This document shows positions 52,900 to 62,505 of a stretch of DNA of 64,000 bases, piece after piece (positions within the stretch are counted from its first letter, which is position 1; every line of letters begins with the position of its first letter). The position numbers and the translations under genes are program-made. The notes beneath the pieces are model-generated. The model was not told where the DNA came from. It was given only the letters and a program-made list of their open reading frames with translations, and made no database searches. The DNA lies in the NCBI GenBank assembly GCA_028704385.1, contig JAQVLA010000016.1, positions 1-64,000 on the forward strand, read 5' to 3'. This DNA is from Bacteroidales bacterium (GTDB lineage: Bacteria; Bacteroidota; Bacteroidia; Bacteroidales; F082).

Positions 52900-53020
52900 A
52901 AGAGACAAGTGGTGAAAAATGAAGAATGAAAAATGAAATGCTTTTTATAAAACTTTGAGTTTTTTTGATTGCTGATATGAGCTAAAAGCCAAAAGCTAAA
53001 ACCCAACAGCTAATAGCCGT
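52900..53020. repeat. Short word-repeat spacer before the pabA/crt region
   Basis: GAAAAATGAAGAATGAAAAA words (52914-52940) and GCTAAAAGCCAAAAGC words (52980-53020). This is the last clear word tract; none is seen from here to 64000. Confidence 0.7.
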
Positions 53021-53057
53021 AATATAAGAAGTTTGAGTGTGTGTATTTAGCAAGAGG

Positions 53058-53084
53058 TTTTGGGTATGAAATGTATTATTTTCG
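53058..53084 (+). promoter_or_regulatory. Possible promoter of the pabA-crt genes
   Basis: TTTTG at 53058-53062 and TATTTTCG at 53077-53084 resemble -33 and -7 boxes, but the spacing (14 nt) is shorter than the usual 19, so this is weak. Confidence 0.25.
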
Positions 53085-53101
53085 CGAAATAAATATGTTA
53101 C

Positions 53102-53674
53102 ATGCGGATTTTACTGATCGATAATTTTGATTCGTTCACTTATAATTTGGTGCAGCTGCTGCGCGAAAGCGGCGTGAAACATGAGTTACAGATCATTAAA
53201 AATACGATTGAATTATCGGCTTTGCCAGCTGAGGTAGATAAGGTTTTGATCTCGCCAGGGCCTGGTATTCCGGAAGAATCGGGCAATCTGATGGCCATGA
53301 TCGGACACTATGTAGGACGAAAGCCTGTTTTGGGGATTTGTTTGGGACATCAGGCATTGGCATTGCATTTTGGTGCTAAAATGTTGCAACTGCCACACAG
53401 CTTTCACGGGGCAGATCATATGTTGCATCAATCTAATTCGGCAGGAAAGTTATTTGAGGGTGTTCCACCTAAATTTATCGCCGGACGTTATCATTCGTGG
53501 ATTATAGATCATGAAACCCTTCCGGAAGAGCTTCTGCCAACCGCTTATGACGAAGCAGGCCGGTTGATGGCATTCAGGCATGCGCATTGGCCGGTTGATG
53601 CTTTGCAGTTTCATCCGGAGTCGTATATGACCTTTGAAGGCTGGCGGATGATGCAGAATTGGTTAAAGATGTAG
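53102..53674 (+). CDS. pabA: Glutamine amidotransferase of anthranilate/aminodeoxychorismate synthase
   Basis: 190 residues. LLIDNFDSFTYNL is the family start, GICLGHQAL carries the catalytic Cys80, and LQFHPESYMT the His and Glu of the triad. It supplies ammonia from glutamine to PabB or TrpE. TrpG and PabA cannot be told apart by sequence alone; no trp genes and no pabB are nearby. First gene of the plus-strand group. Confidence 0.9.
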   Translation: MRILLIDNFDSFTYNLVQLLRESGVKHELQIIKNTIELSALPAEVDKVLISPGPGIPEESGNLMAMIGHYVGRKPVLGICLGHQALALHFGAKMLQLPHSFHGADHMLHQSNSAGKLFEGVPPKFIAGRYHSWIIDHETLPEELLPTAYDEAGRLMAFRHAHWPVDALQFHPESYMTFEGWRMMQNWLKM

Positions 53675-53841
53675 CAAAAGTCATCTCCGTTTGATTCGAT
53701 TACTGCTTCTGGTGGTTGTGGGTGTTCGACTAATATTTTAAGTTGCCGTTTCCCCATACCCGAAGCCGTAAAAAATTGCTTTTCTATCAAAACTAAATGT
53801 CTATCAGTTTGTTAATGATGGTGGCTAACAACAAAAAAGAC

Positions 53842-54207
53842 ATGCAGAGAAATGTTTTTGGTGAGAAATTGATTGTTTGCAGTGAGCAACCTCCCACGGG
53901 TTTTTATCGGGATGGTCATTGCAATACGGGTCTGGACGACAGAGGCTCGCACACGGTTTGTGCAGTGATGACGGATGATTTTTTAGCTTTCTCAAAAGGT
54001 ATGGGGAATGATTTAATAACACCAGTTCCGGCATATCAATTTCCTGGCCTCAAAGCCGGTGACAGATGGTGCCTTTGTGCCAGTCGCTGGCTCGAAGCCC
54101 ATCGCGAAGGCGTGGCTCCTCAGCTAGTTTTGGAGGCTACTCACGAAAATCTTTTACGCTTTATCTCGCTGAACGAACTGGTAAGATTTGCCTGGAAAAA
54201 AGAATAG
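53842..54207 (+). CDS. DUF2237 family protein
   Basis: 121 residues from the ATG at 53842 (MQRNVFGEKL), where family members normally begin; ATGs at 53797, 53815 and 53818 would give up to 15 extra residues. GFYRDGHCNTGLDDRGSHTV and CAVMTDDFLAFSKGMGNDLI are diagnostic. The conserved Cys, His and Asp suggest a metal or redox role, but no function is established. It ends 2 bp before crtI. Confidence 0.88.
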   Translation: MQRNVFGEKLIVCSEQPPTGFYRDGHCNTGLDDRGSHTVCAVMTDDFLAFSKGMGNDLITPVPAYQFPGLKAGDRWCLCASRWLEAHREGVAPQLVLEATHENLLRFISLNELVRFAWKKE

Positions 54208-54209
54208 CC

Positions 54210-55700
54210 ATGTCACAATCCAAACCAAATAAAACAAAACAGGCGGTTATAATTGGTGCCGGGATCGCCGGAATAGCTTCGGCCATCAGGCTCAGCATAA
54301 AAGGATATCAGGTTGCCGTTTTTGAAGCCAATGATTATGCCGGTGGCAAGCTCACGGCTTTTGAGCAGAATGGTTTTCGTTTTGATGCCGGGCCATCGCT
54401 TTTTACCATGCCGCATTATGTGGATGAGTTGTTTGCACTGGCCGGAAAAAACCCGCGCAAATATTTTAACTATATCAAAAAAGACACTTCGTGTACTTAT
54501 TTTTGGGACGATGGAACTCAGCTTACTGCCTGGGTCGATCAGGATGATTTTGCTACCGAAGTACAAAAAAAACTGGGTGTGCCGGCTGTTAAAGTCACCA
54601 AAAGGCTCCAAAAAGCCCGAAGGATGTATGAGCTGGCCGGTCAGATTTTTATGGAAAAACCGCTCAACCGCTTCAGCACCTGGTGGAGTAAGGATGTAGT
54701 AAAAACTCTTTTGCATCTTTCACAGCTGGATCTTCTAAAAAGTATGCACAAGGCCAATGCCGATCAGCTGGAGAATCCCAAACTTGTTCAGCTTTTCGAC
54801 CGTTATGCAACCTACAACGGCTCCGATCCTTATCGCGCTCCCGGAATTTTGAATATGATCCCTCATTTAGAACATGGAGTGGGCACTTTTTTGCCTGAAA
54901 AAGGCATGTATCAGATCACAACCAGTTTGGTGGCGCTTGCCAAGGAGCTTGGGGTTATTTTTCGCTTTAACAGCCGCGTTAACAAAATCATAACCAAGGG
55001 TAAAAAATCCACCGGAATTGTTGTTGGACATGAAATTATTGAGGCTGATGTGATACTTTCCAATATGGACATCACGCCAAGCTATCGCCGGCTTATGCCT
55101 GAAGTGAAGGCACCTGAAGCCAAATTAAGGCAAGAAAAATCGAGTTCTGCCCTGATATTTTACTGGGGGATTAAAAAAGCGTTTACGCAGTTAGGTTTGC
55201 ATAATATATTCTTCAGCAGCAACTATAAACAAGAGTTTGAAGAAATTTTTAATGGCAAAGTGCCAGCCGCTGATCCAACAGTATATGTGAACATTACCTC
55301 AAAAGATATTCCCAATGATGCACCTGAAGGCTGTGAAAACTGGTTTGTGATGGTAAATGTGCCTACGCATAATGGTCAGGATTGGGAGGTGTTAATTCCG
55401 CAATATAAAGACATAATCATTCAAAAATTGAATAAGATTTTGCGAACTGATCTGGCAAACCTTATCGAAACGGAAGCAACCTTAAGTCCGCTTGAAATCG
55501 AAAGAAAGACATCTTCGGCTGGCGGTTCACTCTACGGCACCAGTTCCAATAGTCGTTATGCTGCCTTTTTGCGTCATCCTAATGATCATTCAAACATTGA
55601 TGGACTTTATTTTGCTGGTGGCAGTGTGCATCCCGGCGGAGGAATTCCATTATGTTTGTTATCTGCCAAGATTGTTTCAGAAATAATTCCTCAGCCATGA
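54210..55700 (+). CDS. crtI: Phytoene desaturase family FAD enzyme (CrtI-like)
   Basis: 496 residues from the ATG at 54210, preceded by GGAAAAAAG; the frame opens earlier but only inside the DUF2237 gene. IIGAGIAGIASAIRLSIKGY is the FAD-binding loop; GGKLTAFEQNGFRFDAGPSL and the C-terminal GLYFAGGSVHPGGGIPLCLL are CrtI signatures. It introduces double bonds into phytoene or a related carotenoid; CrtD-type 3,4-desaturases are hard to exclude. It overlaps the next gene by 4 bp (ATGA). Confidence 0.9.
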   Translation: MSQSKPNKTKQAVIIGAGIAGIASAIRLSIKGYQVAVFEANDYAGGKLTAFEQNGFRFDAGPSLFTMPHYVDELFALAGKNPRKYFNYIKKDTSCTYFWDDGTQLTAWVDQDDFATEVQKKLGVPAVKVTKRLQKARRMYELAGQIFMEKPLNRFSTWWSKDVVKTLLHLSQLDLLKSMHKANADQLENPKLVQLFDRYATYNGSDPYRAPGILNMIPHLEHGVGTFLPEKGMYQITTSLVALAKELGVIFRFNSRVNKIITKGKKSTGIVVGHEIIEADVILSNMDITPSYRRLMPEVKAPEAKLRQEKSSSALIFYWGIKKAFTQLGLHNIFFSSNYKQEFEEIFNGKVPAADPTVYVNITSKDIPNDAPEGCENWFVMVNVPTHNGQDWEVLIPQYKDIIIQKLNKILRTDLANLIETEATLSPLEIERKTSSAGGSLYGTSSNSRYAAFLRHPNDHSNIDGLYFAGGSVHPGGGIPLCLLSAKIVSEIIPQP

Positions 55701-56350
55701 AAAAATTACTCACAGACCGATTTTATTTAAGCTTGACCCTTCTGGTAATTGTTTACACAGTTGGGTTTGTAACTGTTTTGCTGGGCTATGTCGAATCGCT
55801 GATGCTGCTCACACCTTATAATCTTTTGTTTGCCTCCGGCCTCTTAATATACAATGCCGAAGGTTTCGACAGGCGCTATGGCAGTTGGCTCCTGATAGTA
55901 ATGCTTGCAGGATTTTTTGTTGAAGTACTCGGTATAGAAACCGGATTGATTTTTGGAACTTATAATTATGGTGATGGATTGGGTTTAAAATGGCTCGGCG
56001 TTCCACTGATGATCGGGGTAAACTGGGGCGTACTGGTTTTTGGAACTGCAGCTTTGATACAGCATTTCAGGCTTGCCCGATGGGTGAAAGCTGCAATTGC
56101 CGCAACACTAATGGTTTCGTATGATATTTTGCTGGAACCTGTGGCAATACGCTTTGATTTCTGGAGCTGGGCAGACGGCACTATTCCTTATCAAAATTAT
56201 CTGGCCTGGTGGATTATTTCCTTCGGCATGTTGCTCGGGGCATTTTATCTGGTTAAAAACCTGCGCAACCGTTTGGCTATCTATGTTATAGGCATACAAA
56301 CTTTGTTTTTTGTTGTACTTATTCTGGATCAGAATTTAAGCATTCGCTAA
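55697..56350 (+). CDS. Carotenoid biosynthesis protein, CruF-like
   Basis: 217 residues from the ATG at 55697. About seven membrane helices; GIETGLIFGTYNYGDGLG and YDILLEPVAIRFDFWSW are hallmarks of the Caroten_synth (DUF422) family, which includes the 1,2-hydratase CruF. If a true CruF, it would hydrate a linear end group, as in monocyclic carotenoids of this phylum. It lies between crtI and the cyclase with a 2-bp gap to the latter. Confidence 0.85.
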   Translation: MKKLLTDRFYLSLTLLVIVYTVGFVTVLLGYVESLMLLTPYNLLFASGLLIYNAEGFDRRYGSWLLIVMLAGFFVEVLGIETGLIFGTYNYGDGLGLKWLGVPLMIGVNWGVLVFGTAALIQHFRLARWVKAAIAATLMVSYDILLEPVAIRFDFWSWADGTIPYQNYLAWWIISFGMLLGAFYLVKNLRNRLAIYVIGIQTLFFVVLILDQNLSIR

Positions 56351-56352
56351 TC

Positions 56353-57072
56353 ATGAATAAGCTCTATCTTACAATTGATTTACTCACCATCTCAGCTCCT
56401 CTTTTACTGAGTTTTGATAAGCGCGTGGCTTTTTACAAGCAGTGGAAATACCTGTTCCCGGCCATGCTGTTGATGGGTGTCGTATTTATCGCCAAAGACG
56501 TGATTTTTGCAGCCTCAGGAATTTGGGGTTTTAATGATCGCTATCTGGTTGGGTTCAGGATGTTGGGGCTTCCAATAGAGGAATGGCTCTTTTTTGTGGC
56601 GGTGCCTTATGCGATCGTTTTTATTTATGCCTGTTTGCTTGTGTATGTTAAAAAAGACATTTTAAAAAGCGTGCATCGTCCTTTTTTAATGGCTTTGAGT
56701 GTTATATTGATTGTGGTTGGGGTTTTGTATTATGATCGGCTTTACACCTCAGTGATATTTATTCTGACGGCTTTGTTGTTGCTTTATAATGTTTACAAAA
56801 AGCAAGCCTGGCTTGGCTATTTTCTTTTGGCATACCTTGTTTCGCTGATTCCATTTTTGATTGTGAATGGATTACTCACGGGCTATTTTACGGAAGAGCC
56901 CATTGTATGGTACGACAACAGTCAGAATTTGGGTGTGCGCATTTTAAGCATTCCGATTGAGGACAGCATTTACAGCCTGATGATGATGCTGATGACGATA
57001 CAGGGGATGGAGTGGCTCAGGCGAAATGGAAAACGAAATTCCAATAAAACCGAGTTGGCCTCGGAAAGGTAA
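56353..57072 (+). CDS. Lycopene beta-cyclase, heterodimeric-type fused (CrtYc-CrtYd-like)
   Basis: 239 residues, about seven membrane helices in two similar halves. GFNDRYLVGFRMLGLPIEEW in the first and NLGVRILSIPIEDSIYSLMM in the second contain the PxE(E/D) motif that each half of these cyclases carries. It would close a beta ring on lycopene or a neurosporene-type precursor. With the CruF-like gene it suggests a monocyclic or bicyclic carotenoid. Phytoene synthase (crtB) is not in the window. Confidence 0.88.
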   Translation: MNKLYLTIDLLTISAPLLLSFDKRVAFYKQWKYLFPAMLLMGVVFIAKDVIFAASGIWGFNDRYLVGFRMLGLPIEEWLFFVAVPYAIVFIYACLLVYVKKDILKSVHRPFLMALSVILIVVGVLYYDRLYTSVIFILTALLLLYNVYKKQAWLGYFLLAYLVSLIPFLIVNGLLTGYFTEEPIVWYDNSQNLGVRILSIPIEDSIYSLMMMLMTIQGMEWLRRNGKRNSNKTELASER

Positions 57073-57147
57073 TAGGGTAATGGGTTTATGGCTAAGTCAG
57101 CATTCTGCAATATCAGAACCTAAAGTGTTGAAATCAAGACAAAGAAA
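57073..57147. other. Convergent intergenic region
   Basis: 75 bp between the cyclase and the histidine kinase stop codons. No clear terminator hairpin seen. Confidence 0.3.
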
Positions 57148-60100
57148 TTAGTGAAGCCATTTTTTTATGATGTCTGTCAGGGTTTTTCGGTTGATGGGTT
57201 TCGTAACGTAATCATTGCAGCCGGCAGCCAGGGCTTTTTCGGCATCGCCAGCCAATGCGAAGGCTGATTGTGCAATAATGGGTATCTCCGAATTAAACTT
57301 CCTGATCCTTTTGGTTGCCTCCAGGCCATCCATCACCGGCATTTTGATATCCATCAGTATCAAAGCGATATCCGGATGTTCTTTGGCCATTTTTACAGCG
57401 GCTTCTCCATCAACACATTGCATCATACTAAAACCCATCGACTGGAGCATAATGCGCAGATATTCAAAACTGGAGTCGTCATCTTCGGCAAGCAGGATGA
57501 GTTTACTGTTATTCTGATTCACTTCTTGCTTTTCGGGCTGTTCCTTTGGTTTTTCGGAGACATCAGCTTGTCGTAAGGGTAGTGCCACCATAAACTTGCT
57601 TCCTTTTCCGGGTTCTGACTCAAGGTTTAGCTCGCCCCCTAAAGCTTCGGTGTAGGCTTTTACGATCGAAAGCCCGAGGCCCGACCCTTCGTGGGCTCTT
57701 GTGATATGTATGTCGGCCTGCACAAAACGTTCGAAGATGGCATTGATTCTGTGAGCCGGAATACCGATACCTGTATCTTTGACATATAACAGCAGTTTTT
57801 CTTTTTCAGCATAACAACCTATCTCAACGGAGCCTTGTTTGGTGAATTTAATAGCGTTCTTTATCAGATTTGTCAATATCCCATCAAGTTTATGACGGTC
57901 AGTGACCATACAGTCGTCATTTTTGTTGAGTTGATTATTCAATATCAGCTGCAAGCCGATCTGATCTGTTTGAGGTTTAAAGAAATCGTAATAGTAGTTA
58001 AAGACCTCCGAAAGGCAAACCTCATCTTCAAACACTTCCAGCTCGCCTGATTCGATGCGCGAGATCTCGATGATGTCGTTGATGGTATCCAGCAGACGCT
58101 GTCCGCTTTTGTTTACAATTTTTATATAAGCTGCTTTTTCCTCCTCACTAAGATCCGGTTCTTTGAGTAATTCGAGGAAACCCAGGATGCCATTCATCGG
58201 CGTTCTGATTTCGTGGCTCACATTGGCCAGGAATGCAGATTTCAACTGATCACTTTCTTCGGCTTTTTCTTTGGATTTGATGAGGTCGGCAATCATTTTT
58301 TTACGCTGCAGCAACAGGGAGAGTTCATGGGCAATCAGTTCAAGCAGGCGAAGGCTGGAGGAGTCATAGGCTTTAGAATTGTTATAGCTTTGAACAGCCA
58401 TTACACCTATTACCTCTTCACCATCAATCAATGGAACACCCATCCAACAAAGTGGCGAAACATAATTATCCGGCCGCTTCAGGTTTTGATTCAGTTTTTT
58501 GATTTCATCTTCACTCAAAAGCATTGATTTTTTTGTGCTTATAATCATACCGGAGAGCGAATCGGCCATATGCCAGGATTCAATATACGACATTTCATCA
58601 TACATGATCAACTGTTGCAGCATCTCTGTTTCCTGATCATAGGAGGCAACATAAAAGTTGGTGGTATCCAAAACCCGCGACAACTCGGTACGTGTAAGTA
58701 CTAACAAATCTTTGATGGAGGTTGTACTGATCGATTGCCGGGCAATTTCGTAAAGAATATGCTGGATATTTGTGTTATACATTCGCTCGGTGATATCAAG
58801 AAAGGTGACTACCGAGCCGATAACTTTTTTGTTTCGAAGAATAGGATAGGCCCAATATTCAACAGGGAAATTGCTTCCATCTTTTCGCCAGAAGACTTCA
58901 TCGTCAACATGTTTGCCCGTTTCGGTCGTAATGGCTTCAAACACACTGCATTCCGACTCGGGGAATGTTGTTCCGTCGGGATAGGCGTAATGAATCAAAC
59001 TGTGTATATTTTTTCCAATTATCTCTTTTTCATTTGTAAAGCCCAGCATTTTCACTGTTGCCTTATTGCAAAACGTACAATTGCCCCGTTTATCAATTCC
59101 AAAAATCCCTTCTGCTGTCGAATCGAAGATCAGACGTATGGTATCATCACTTTCACGGAGTTTGTTTTGCATTATTTTTCGGGTGGTGATATCCCTTGCA
59201 ATGCTCAGAATGGCTCGTTGCGACTGAAAATTAATCAAACTGGACGACACTTCAACAGGGATTAACCTGCCGCTTTTTGTTTTGTGTGCGGTTTCAAAAA
59301 CCTGAATTTCGTCGGCAGGCATTTTCGTAAATAAATCGCGTATGGATGCAGCATCCAGCATTACATCAATTCCTGTTAAGCCAATCTCGAGCAACTCCTG
59401 CTTGGAATAGCCCATCACGTTGACAGCAGTTTTGTTAACATCAATTATGTTACCGTTCAGATCGATAACCCATACTGTTTCTGTCATTCCGTCAATCAGT
59501 TCGCGGTAATTTTTTTCGCTGTCGAAGAGGGCTATTTCTGCTTTTTTGTTATCGGTGATGTCTTCGATATATCCTTCCAGGAAAAGCAGTTCGCCTGATT
59601 CATCAAAAATACCTTTCCCCCGTTCGAGCACCCATCGTATTTCGCCTTCCCTGGTTTTGATCTGATATTCTTCATGGAAAAGTTCTTTGTTGTTTAAATT
59701 GCGATTCCATGTTTCTCTAAGCATCGGTTGAAACTCGGGCAGGATGATGTCGTTGTAGGCAATTTTATTATTATTCGTCAGATCAGCCGGATCATATCCT
59801 GTTATTTTTATGCAGTTTTCGCTAATAAAGAGCATGGTCCAGTTTTCATCGTTGAGGCATCTGTACACAAAGCCCGGCAGATTGGTGATCATTGAGCTAA
59901 GCTGGCGTTCCTTTTCGATCAGATTTAGCTCGGCTTCCTTCACAGAGGTGATGTCGCGCGATATTCCCTGAAATCCTGTTAGTTTTCCTTGTTCATCTCT
60001 TAAAAAGGAAACATTCATACCGGCCCAGAACAAACTGCCATCAGCCCGATAGTGCTGCACCTCAACAAGGCGACTCCGGTTTTTGTCCACCTCAGGATCA

Positions 60101-62130
60101 TTTTCCTTTTCCAGTTCTTCTGTTAAAATCGCCTGTATTTTCTTTTGTGAGTCTGGTGGAAATTTTTCATCAAAGCTGCGTTTCAAATGCTGTTCAACTG
60201 ATTCGCCAACAAGGCGTTCGATAGAACTACTTATATAGCTCGGATTGAAATTGAGGTCGGTAGTCCACACAACATCAGAGATATTTTCGGCAATCTTTCG
60301 GTATTTTTCCTCGCTCTTGCGCAGCTGTTCTTCCATCATCTTCCGGGAGGTTACCTCCTGCAAAATACAGAGTGTCCGGTCAATGCTTCCATCCGGATTA
60401 CGACCGATCCGGCCATTGATTTCAAATTGCAGGGGATTTCCGGATTTATGTCTGAGCACAAAATTGGTGTTTACGGTTCCGGCCTGCTTAAAACGCTCAA
60501 AATCTTCCCGGAATTTCTCCGCATAATCAGCCGTAAGGAGATCTCCAAACCAGGTGCCAACCACTTCGCTATGCTTATATCCCAAGGTTTTTTCCCAGGT
60601 CTGATTTACCTCAAGAATTAATCCGTTTTCGTCGAGCGATTGATAACTTAAGGGTGCATTATTGAAGAGTGTTTCAAATCGCTCGCGACTTTCTTTGAGC
60701 AATAATTGTTTGTTGAAGTTTTCGGTCTGGTCGCTAAATACCATTACTACACCCAGCAAATTGCCTTTGTTGTCAATAATTGGCGCTCCGCTGATATTGA
60801 CGGGGATTTTCACTCCTTTTTTTGAATGTAACAGGCTGTGTTTAGCTTTAACGAACACTTGTTTCTGACGCAGAACCCTTTGTACCGGATTTTCATCGTC
60901 AGGCTTTGAATCTTTGTTGAGTATTATGAAAACCTCATCCACTTTTTTATTCCTGGCTTTGGCTTCAGTCCAGCCGGTAAGTCTTTCTGCAACCGGATTC
61001 ATGTGAATGATAAAGCCGTTGGTATCGGTTGTTATCACCCCGTCGCCAATGCTGTACAAGGTAGCACTGAATTGTTCCTTTGATTCTATTAACTCCCGGC
61101 TTTTGTTTGCCAGACTGCTCCACAGTTTTTTTTGCCTTTTATGATAAATCCATGCCACCAGCGCAACAAAAAACAAAATTCCTAATACTACGATAACAGT
61201 AATAAGGCTTGTTTTAATGTATAAATCTGCATAAAGTTCGCTGGTTTCGGCCTTAACAATCATCTTCCACGGCAGCGTACCCACTGTATCAATGTGGGCA
61301 AGTACCTGCCTGCCAATATAGCCCGGTCCTTCGTACATCCCAACAAATCCCTTTGCGGCCATAACAGCAGGATTAGAGGTATCGGCCATCGAAAACATCA
61401 ATTGCAGCTTATCATTTTCGCGATATAATACTTCGTTAAGTATCCTGACAGAATCACCCTTTTGTCGTAGAAGAAATGTTTCGGAGGTTTTGCTTGGTGT
61501 TGGCCATGTTTTTATTAAGGGGTAAAGATATTTTTGCGGATTCGACCTGAATATCATTGATGCAATTGGTTGCTTATCGGCCTTGAATACAGGAGAGATA
61601 TATTCGACATGAATGGATTGATGATGGGGGCAATAATAAAAATCACGCAATTGGATCAATCCGGTTTCTTCAGCTAATCTTGCAGCTATCAGGGTTTCAT
61701 TATCAACAAATACCTTTTCCTCAACGGCAGTAAATAAAACTTTTCCGCTTTTGTTGATGATGACTATATTATCAAAGCGGTCATCAGACAGAATATGTTT
61801 GTAGGATTCTCTTAATATAGGGATAGCCGATGTGTCACCCGAAGCAATCCTTGCCGCAAGAACATCATACGGATATTTACCTGAGAAAAAAACAGCCTCG
61901 GACAAACGTTCCTTATCCCATTGTATTAATTGGTTGATTTTAAGTTTGGCAACAGCTTTGAGTTCGTTATAACTTTTAAGTTGGGTTTGGTGTCGTTCAT
62001 ATTGAAAATAAAAGAATCCACTCAAACTAATCAGAATTGCCACGCTGATCACTAATAGAACAAGTGAAACAGGTACTTTCTGAATATAGTGATCAGAAAA
62101 ATAGTTGAACTTCTTCATGATAAGGGACAA
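57148..62130 (-). CDS. Multi-PAS hybrid sensor histidine kinase
   Basis: 1660 residues; an ATG at 62118 (MKKFNYFSDHYIQKV) is an equally good start. TM1 is at about 20-40, followed by a dCache-like periplasmic domain (about 45-310) and TM2 (about 312-335). Six PAS domains follow, starting with SIGDGVITTDTNGFIIHMNP and later LPGFVYRCLNDENW, TETVWVIDLNGNIIDVN and AEGIFGIDKRGNCTFCN. Next come a GAF domain (ARQSISTTSIKDLLVLTRTE), HisKA (FLANVSHEIRTPMNGILGFL, phosphorylatable His), HATPase (DGILTNLIKNAIKFT, DTGIGIP) and a C-terminal receiver (LILMDIKMPVMDGLEATKRI, phospho-Asp). The output regulator and ligand are unknown; no cognate regulator gene lies next to it. Confidence 0.93.
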   Translation of the reverse strand: MSLIMKKFNYFSDHYIQKVPVSLVLLVISVAILISLSGFFYFQYERHQTQLKSYNELKAVAKLKINQLIQWDKERLSEAVFFSGKYPYDVLAARIASGDTSAIPILRESYKHILSDDRFDNIVIINKSGKVLFTAVEEKVFVDNETLIAARLAEETGLIQLRDFYYCPHHQSIHVEYISPVFKADKQPIASMIFRSNPQKYLYPLIKTWPTPSKTSETFLLRQKGDSVRILNEVLYRENDKLQLMFSMADTSNPAVMAAKGFVGMYEGPGYIGRQVLAHIDTVGTLPWKMIVKAETSELYADLYIKTSLITVIVVLGILFFVALVAWIYHKRQKKLWSSLANKSRELIESKEQFSATLYSIGDGVITTDTNGFIIHMNPVAERLTGWTEAKARNKKVDEVFIILNKDSKPDDENPVQRVLRQKQVFVKAKHSLLHSKKGVKIPVNISGAPIIDNKGNLLGVVMVFSDQTENFNKQLLLKESRERFETLFNNAPLSYQSLDENGLILEVNQTWEKTLGYKHSEVVGTWFGDLLTADYAEKFREDFERFKQAGTVNTNFVLRHKSGNPLQFEINGRIGRNPDGSIDRTLCILQEVTSRKMMEEQLRKSEEKYRKIAENISDVVWTTDLNFNPSYISSSIERLVGESVEQHLKRSFDEKFPPDSQKKIQAILTEELEKENDPEVDKNRSRLVEVQHYRADGSLFWAGMNVSFLRDEQGKLTGFQGISRDITSVKEAELNLIEKERQLSSMITNLPGFVYRCLNDENWTMLFISENCIKITGYDPADLTNNNKIAYNDIILPEFQPMLRETWNRNLNNKELFHEEYQIKTREGEIRWVLERGKGIFDESGELLFLEGYIEDITDNKKAEIALFDSEKNYRELIDGMTETVWVIDLNGNIIDVNKTAVNVMGYSKQELLEIGLTGIDVMLDAASIRDLFTKMPADEIQVFETAHKTKSGRLIPVEVSSSLINFQSQRAILSIARDITTRKIMQNKLRESDDTIRLIFDSTAEGIFGIDKRGNCTFCNKATVKMLGFTNEKEIIGKNIHSLIHYAYPDGTTFPESECSVFEAITTETGKHVDDEVFWRKDGSNFPVEYWAYPILRNKKVIGSVVTFLDITERMYNTNIQHILYEIARQSISTTSIKDLLVLTRTELSRVLDTTNFYVASYDQETEMLQQLIMYDEMSYIESWHMADSLSGMIISTKKSMLLSEDEIKKLNQNLKRPDNYVSPLCWMGVPLIDGEEVIGVMAVQSYNNSKAYDSSSLRLLELIAHELSLLLQRKKMIADLIKSKEKAEESDQLKSAFLANVSHEIRTPMNGILGFLELLKEPDLSEEEKAAYIKIVNKSGQRLLDTINDIIEISRIESGELEVFEDEVCLSEVFNYYYDFFKPQTDQIGLQLILNNQLNKNDDCMVTDRHKLDGILTNLIKNAIKFTKQGSVEIGCYAEKEKLLLYVKDTGIGIPAHRINAIFERFVQADIHITRAHEGSGLGLSIVKAYTEALGGELNLESEPGKGSKFMVALPLRQADVSEKPKEQPEKQEVNQNNSKLILLAEDDDSSFEYLRIMLQSMGFSMMQCVDGEAAVKMAKEHPDIALILMDIKMPVMDGLEATKRIRKFNSEIPIIAQSAFALAGDAEKALAAGCNDYVTKPINRKTLTDIIKKWLH

Positions 62131-62444
62131 TAAAACTGTAACAAATAACGTGAAAAATCAGGCCAATTGCAAGAAAACTATTAATCAGATAACACTTAAC
62201 TATCAAATCATGTCCGAAAGGTGTTGATCTGAGCCTTTCCATTTGTTGAATCAGCTTGTCGCAGGCATTAAATTTCTATCATCAGACTTAAATTATCACT
62301 AAAAAATTAGCGAAAGTTGTTTGCTTCAGGCAGGCAGGATGCACTTTAAGCCTGGATCTGAAATTTGATCTTTCTATATCAGCTGCTATGTTTGGATACA
62401 AAGGCAAATTGGCGACATTAGAAACACTGGATAAATTTAAAATA
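62131..62444. other. Intergenic region upstream of the kinase gene
   Basis: About 310 bp of ordinary AT-rich DNA with no word repeats and no ORF of interest. It should hold the kinase promoter; a GTTATTTG box at about 62146-62139 is the nearest thing to a -7 element. Confidence 0.35.
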
Positions 62445-62478
62445 AACAGCATATCAATCCATGGACTGATATGCTGTT
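62445..62478 (-). terminator. Rho-independent terminator of the tricorn/S41 gene
   Basis: A perfect 12-bp stem (AACAGCATATCA at 62445-62456, TGATATGCTGTT at 62467-62478) with a 10-nt loop, followed on the minus strand by the T-rich run TATTTTAAATTTATCC. It lies 28 bp after the stop codon. Confidence 0.75.
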
Positions 62479-62505
62479 GCGTTTGAAATTTTTAGGGAAT
62501 ATTGT

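Noticed and set aside
54066..54209. N-terminal extension of crtI
   Set aside because: It overlaps the DUF2237 gene in another frame and precedes the FAD motif with no family similarity.
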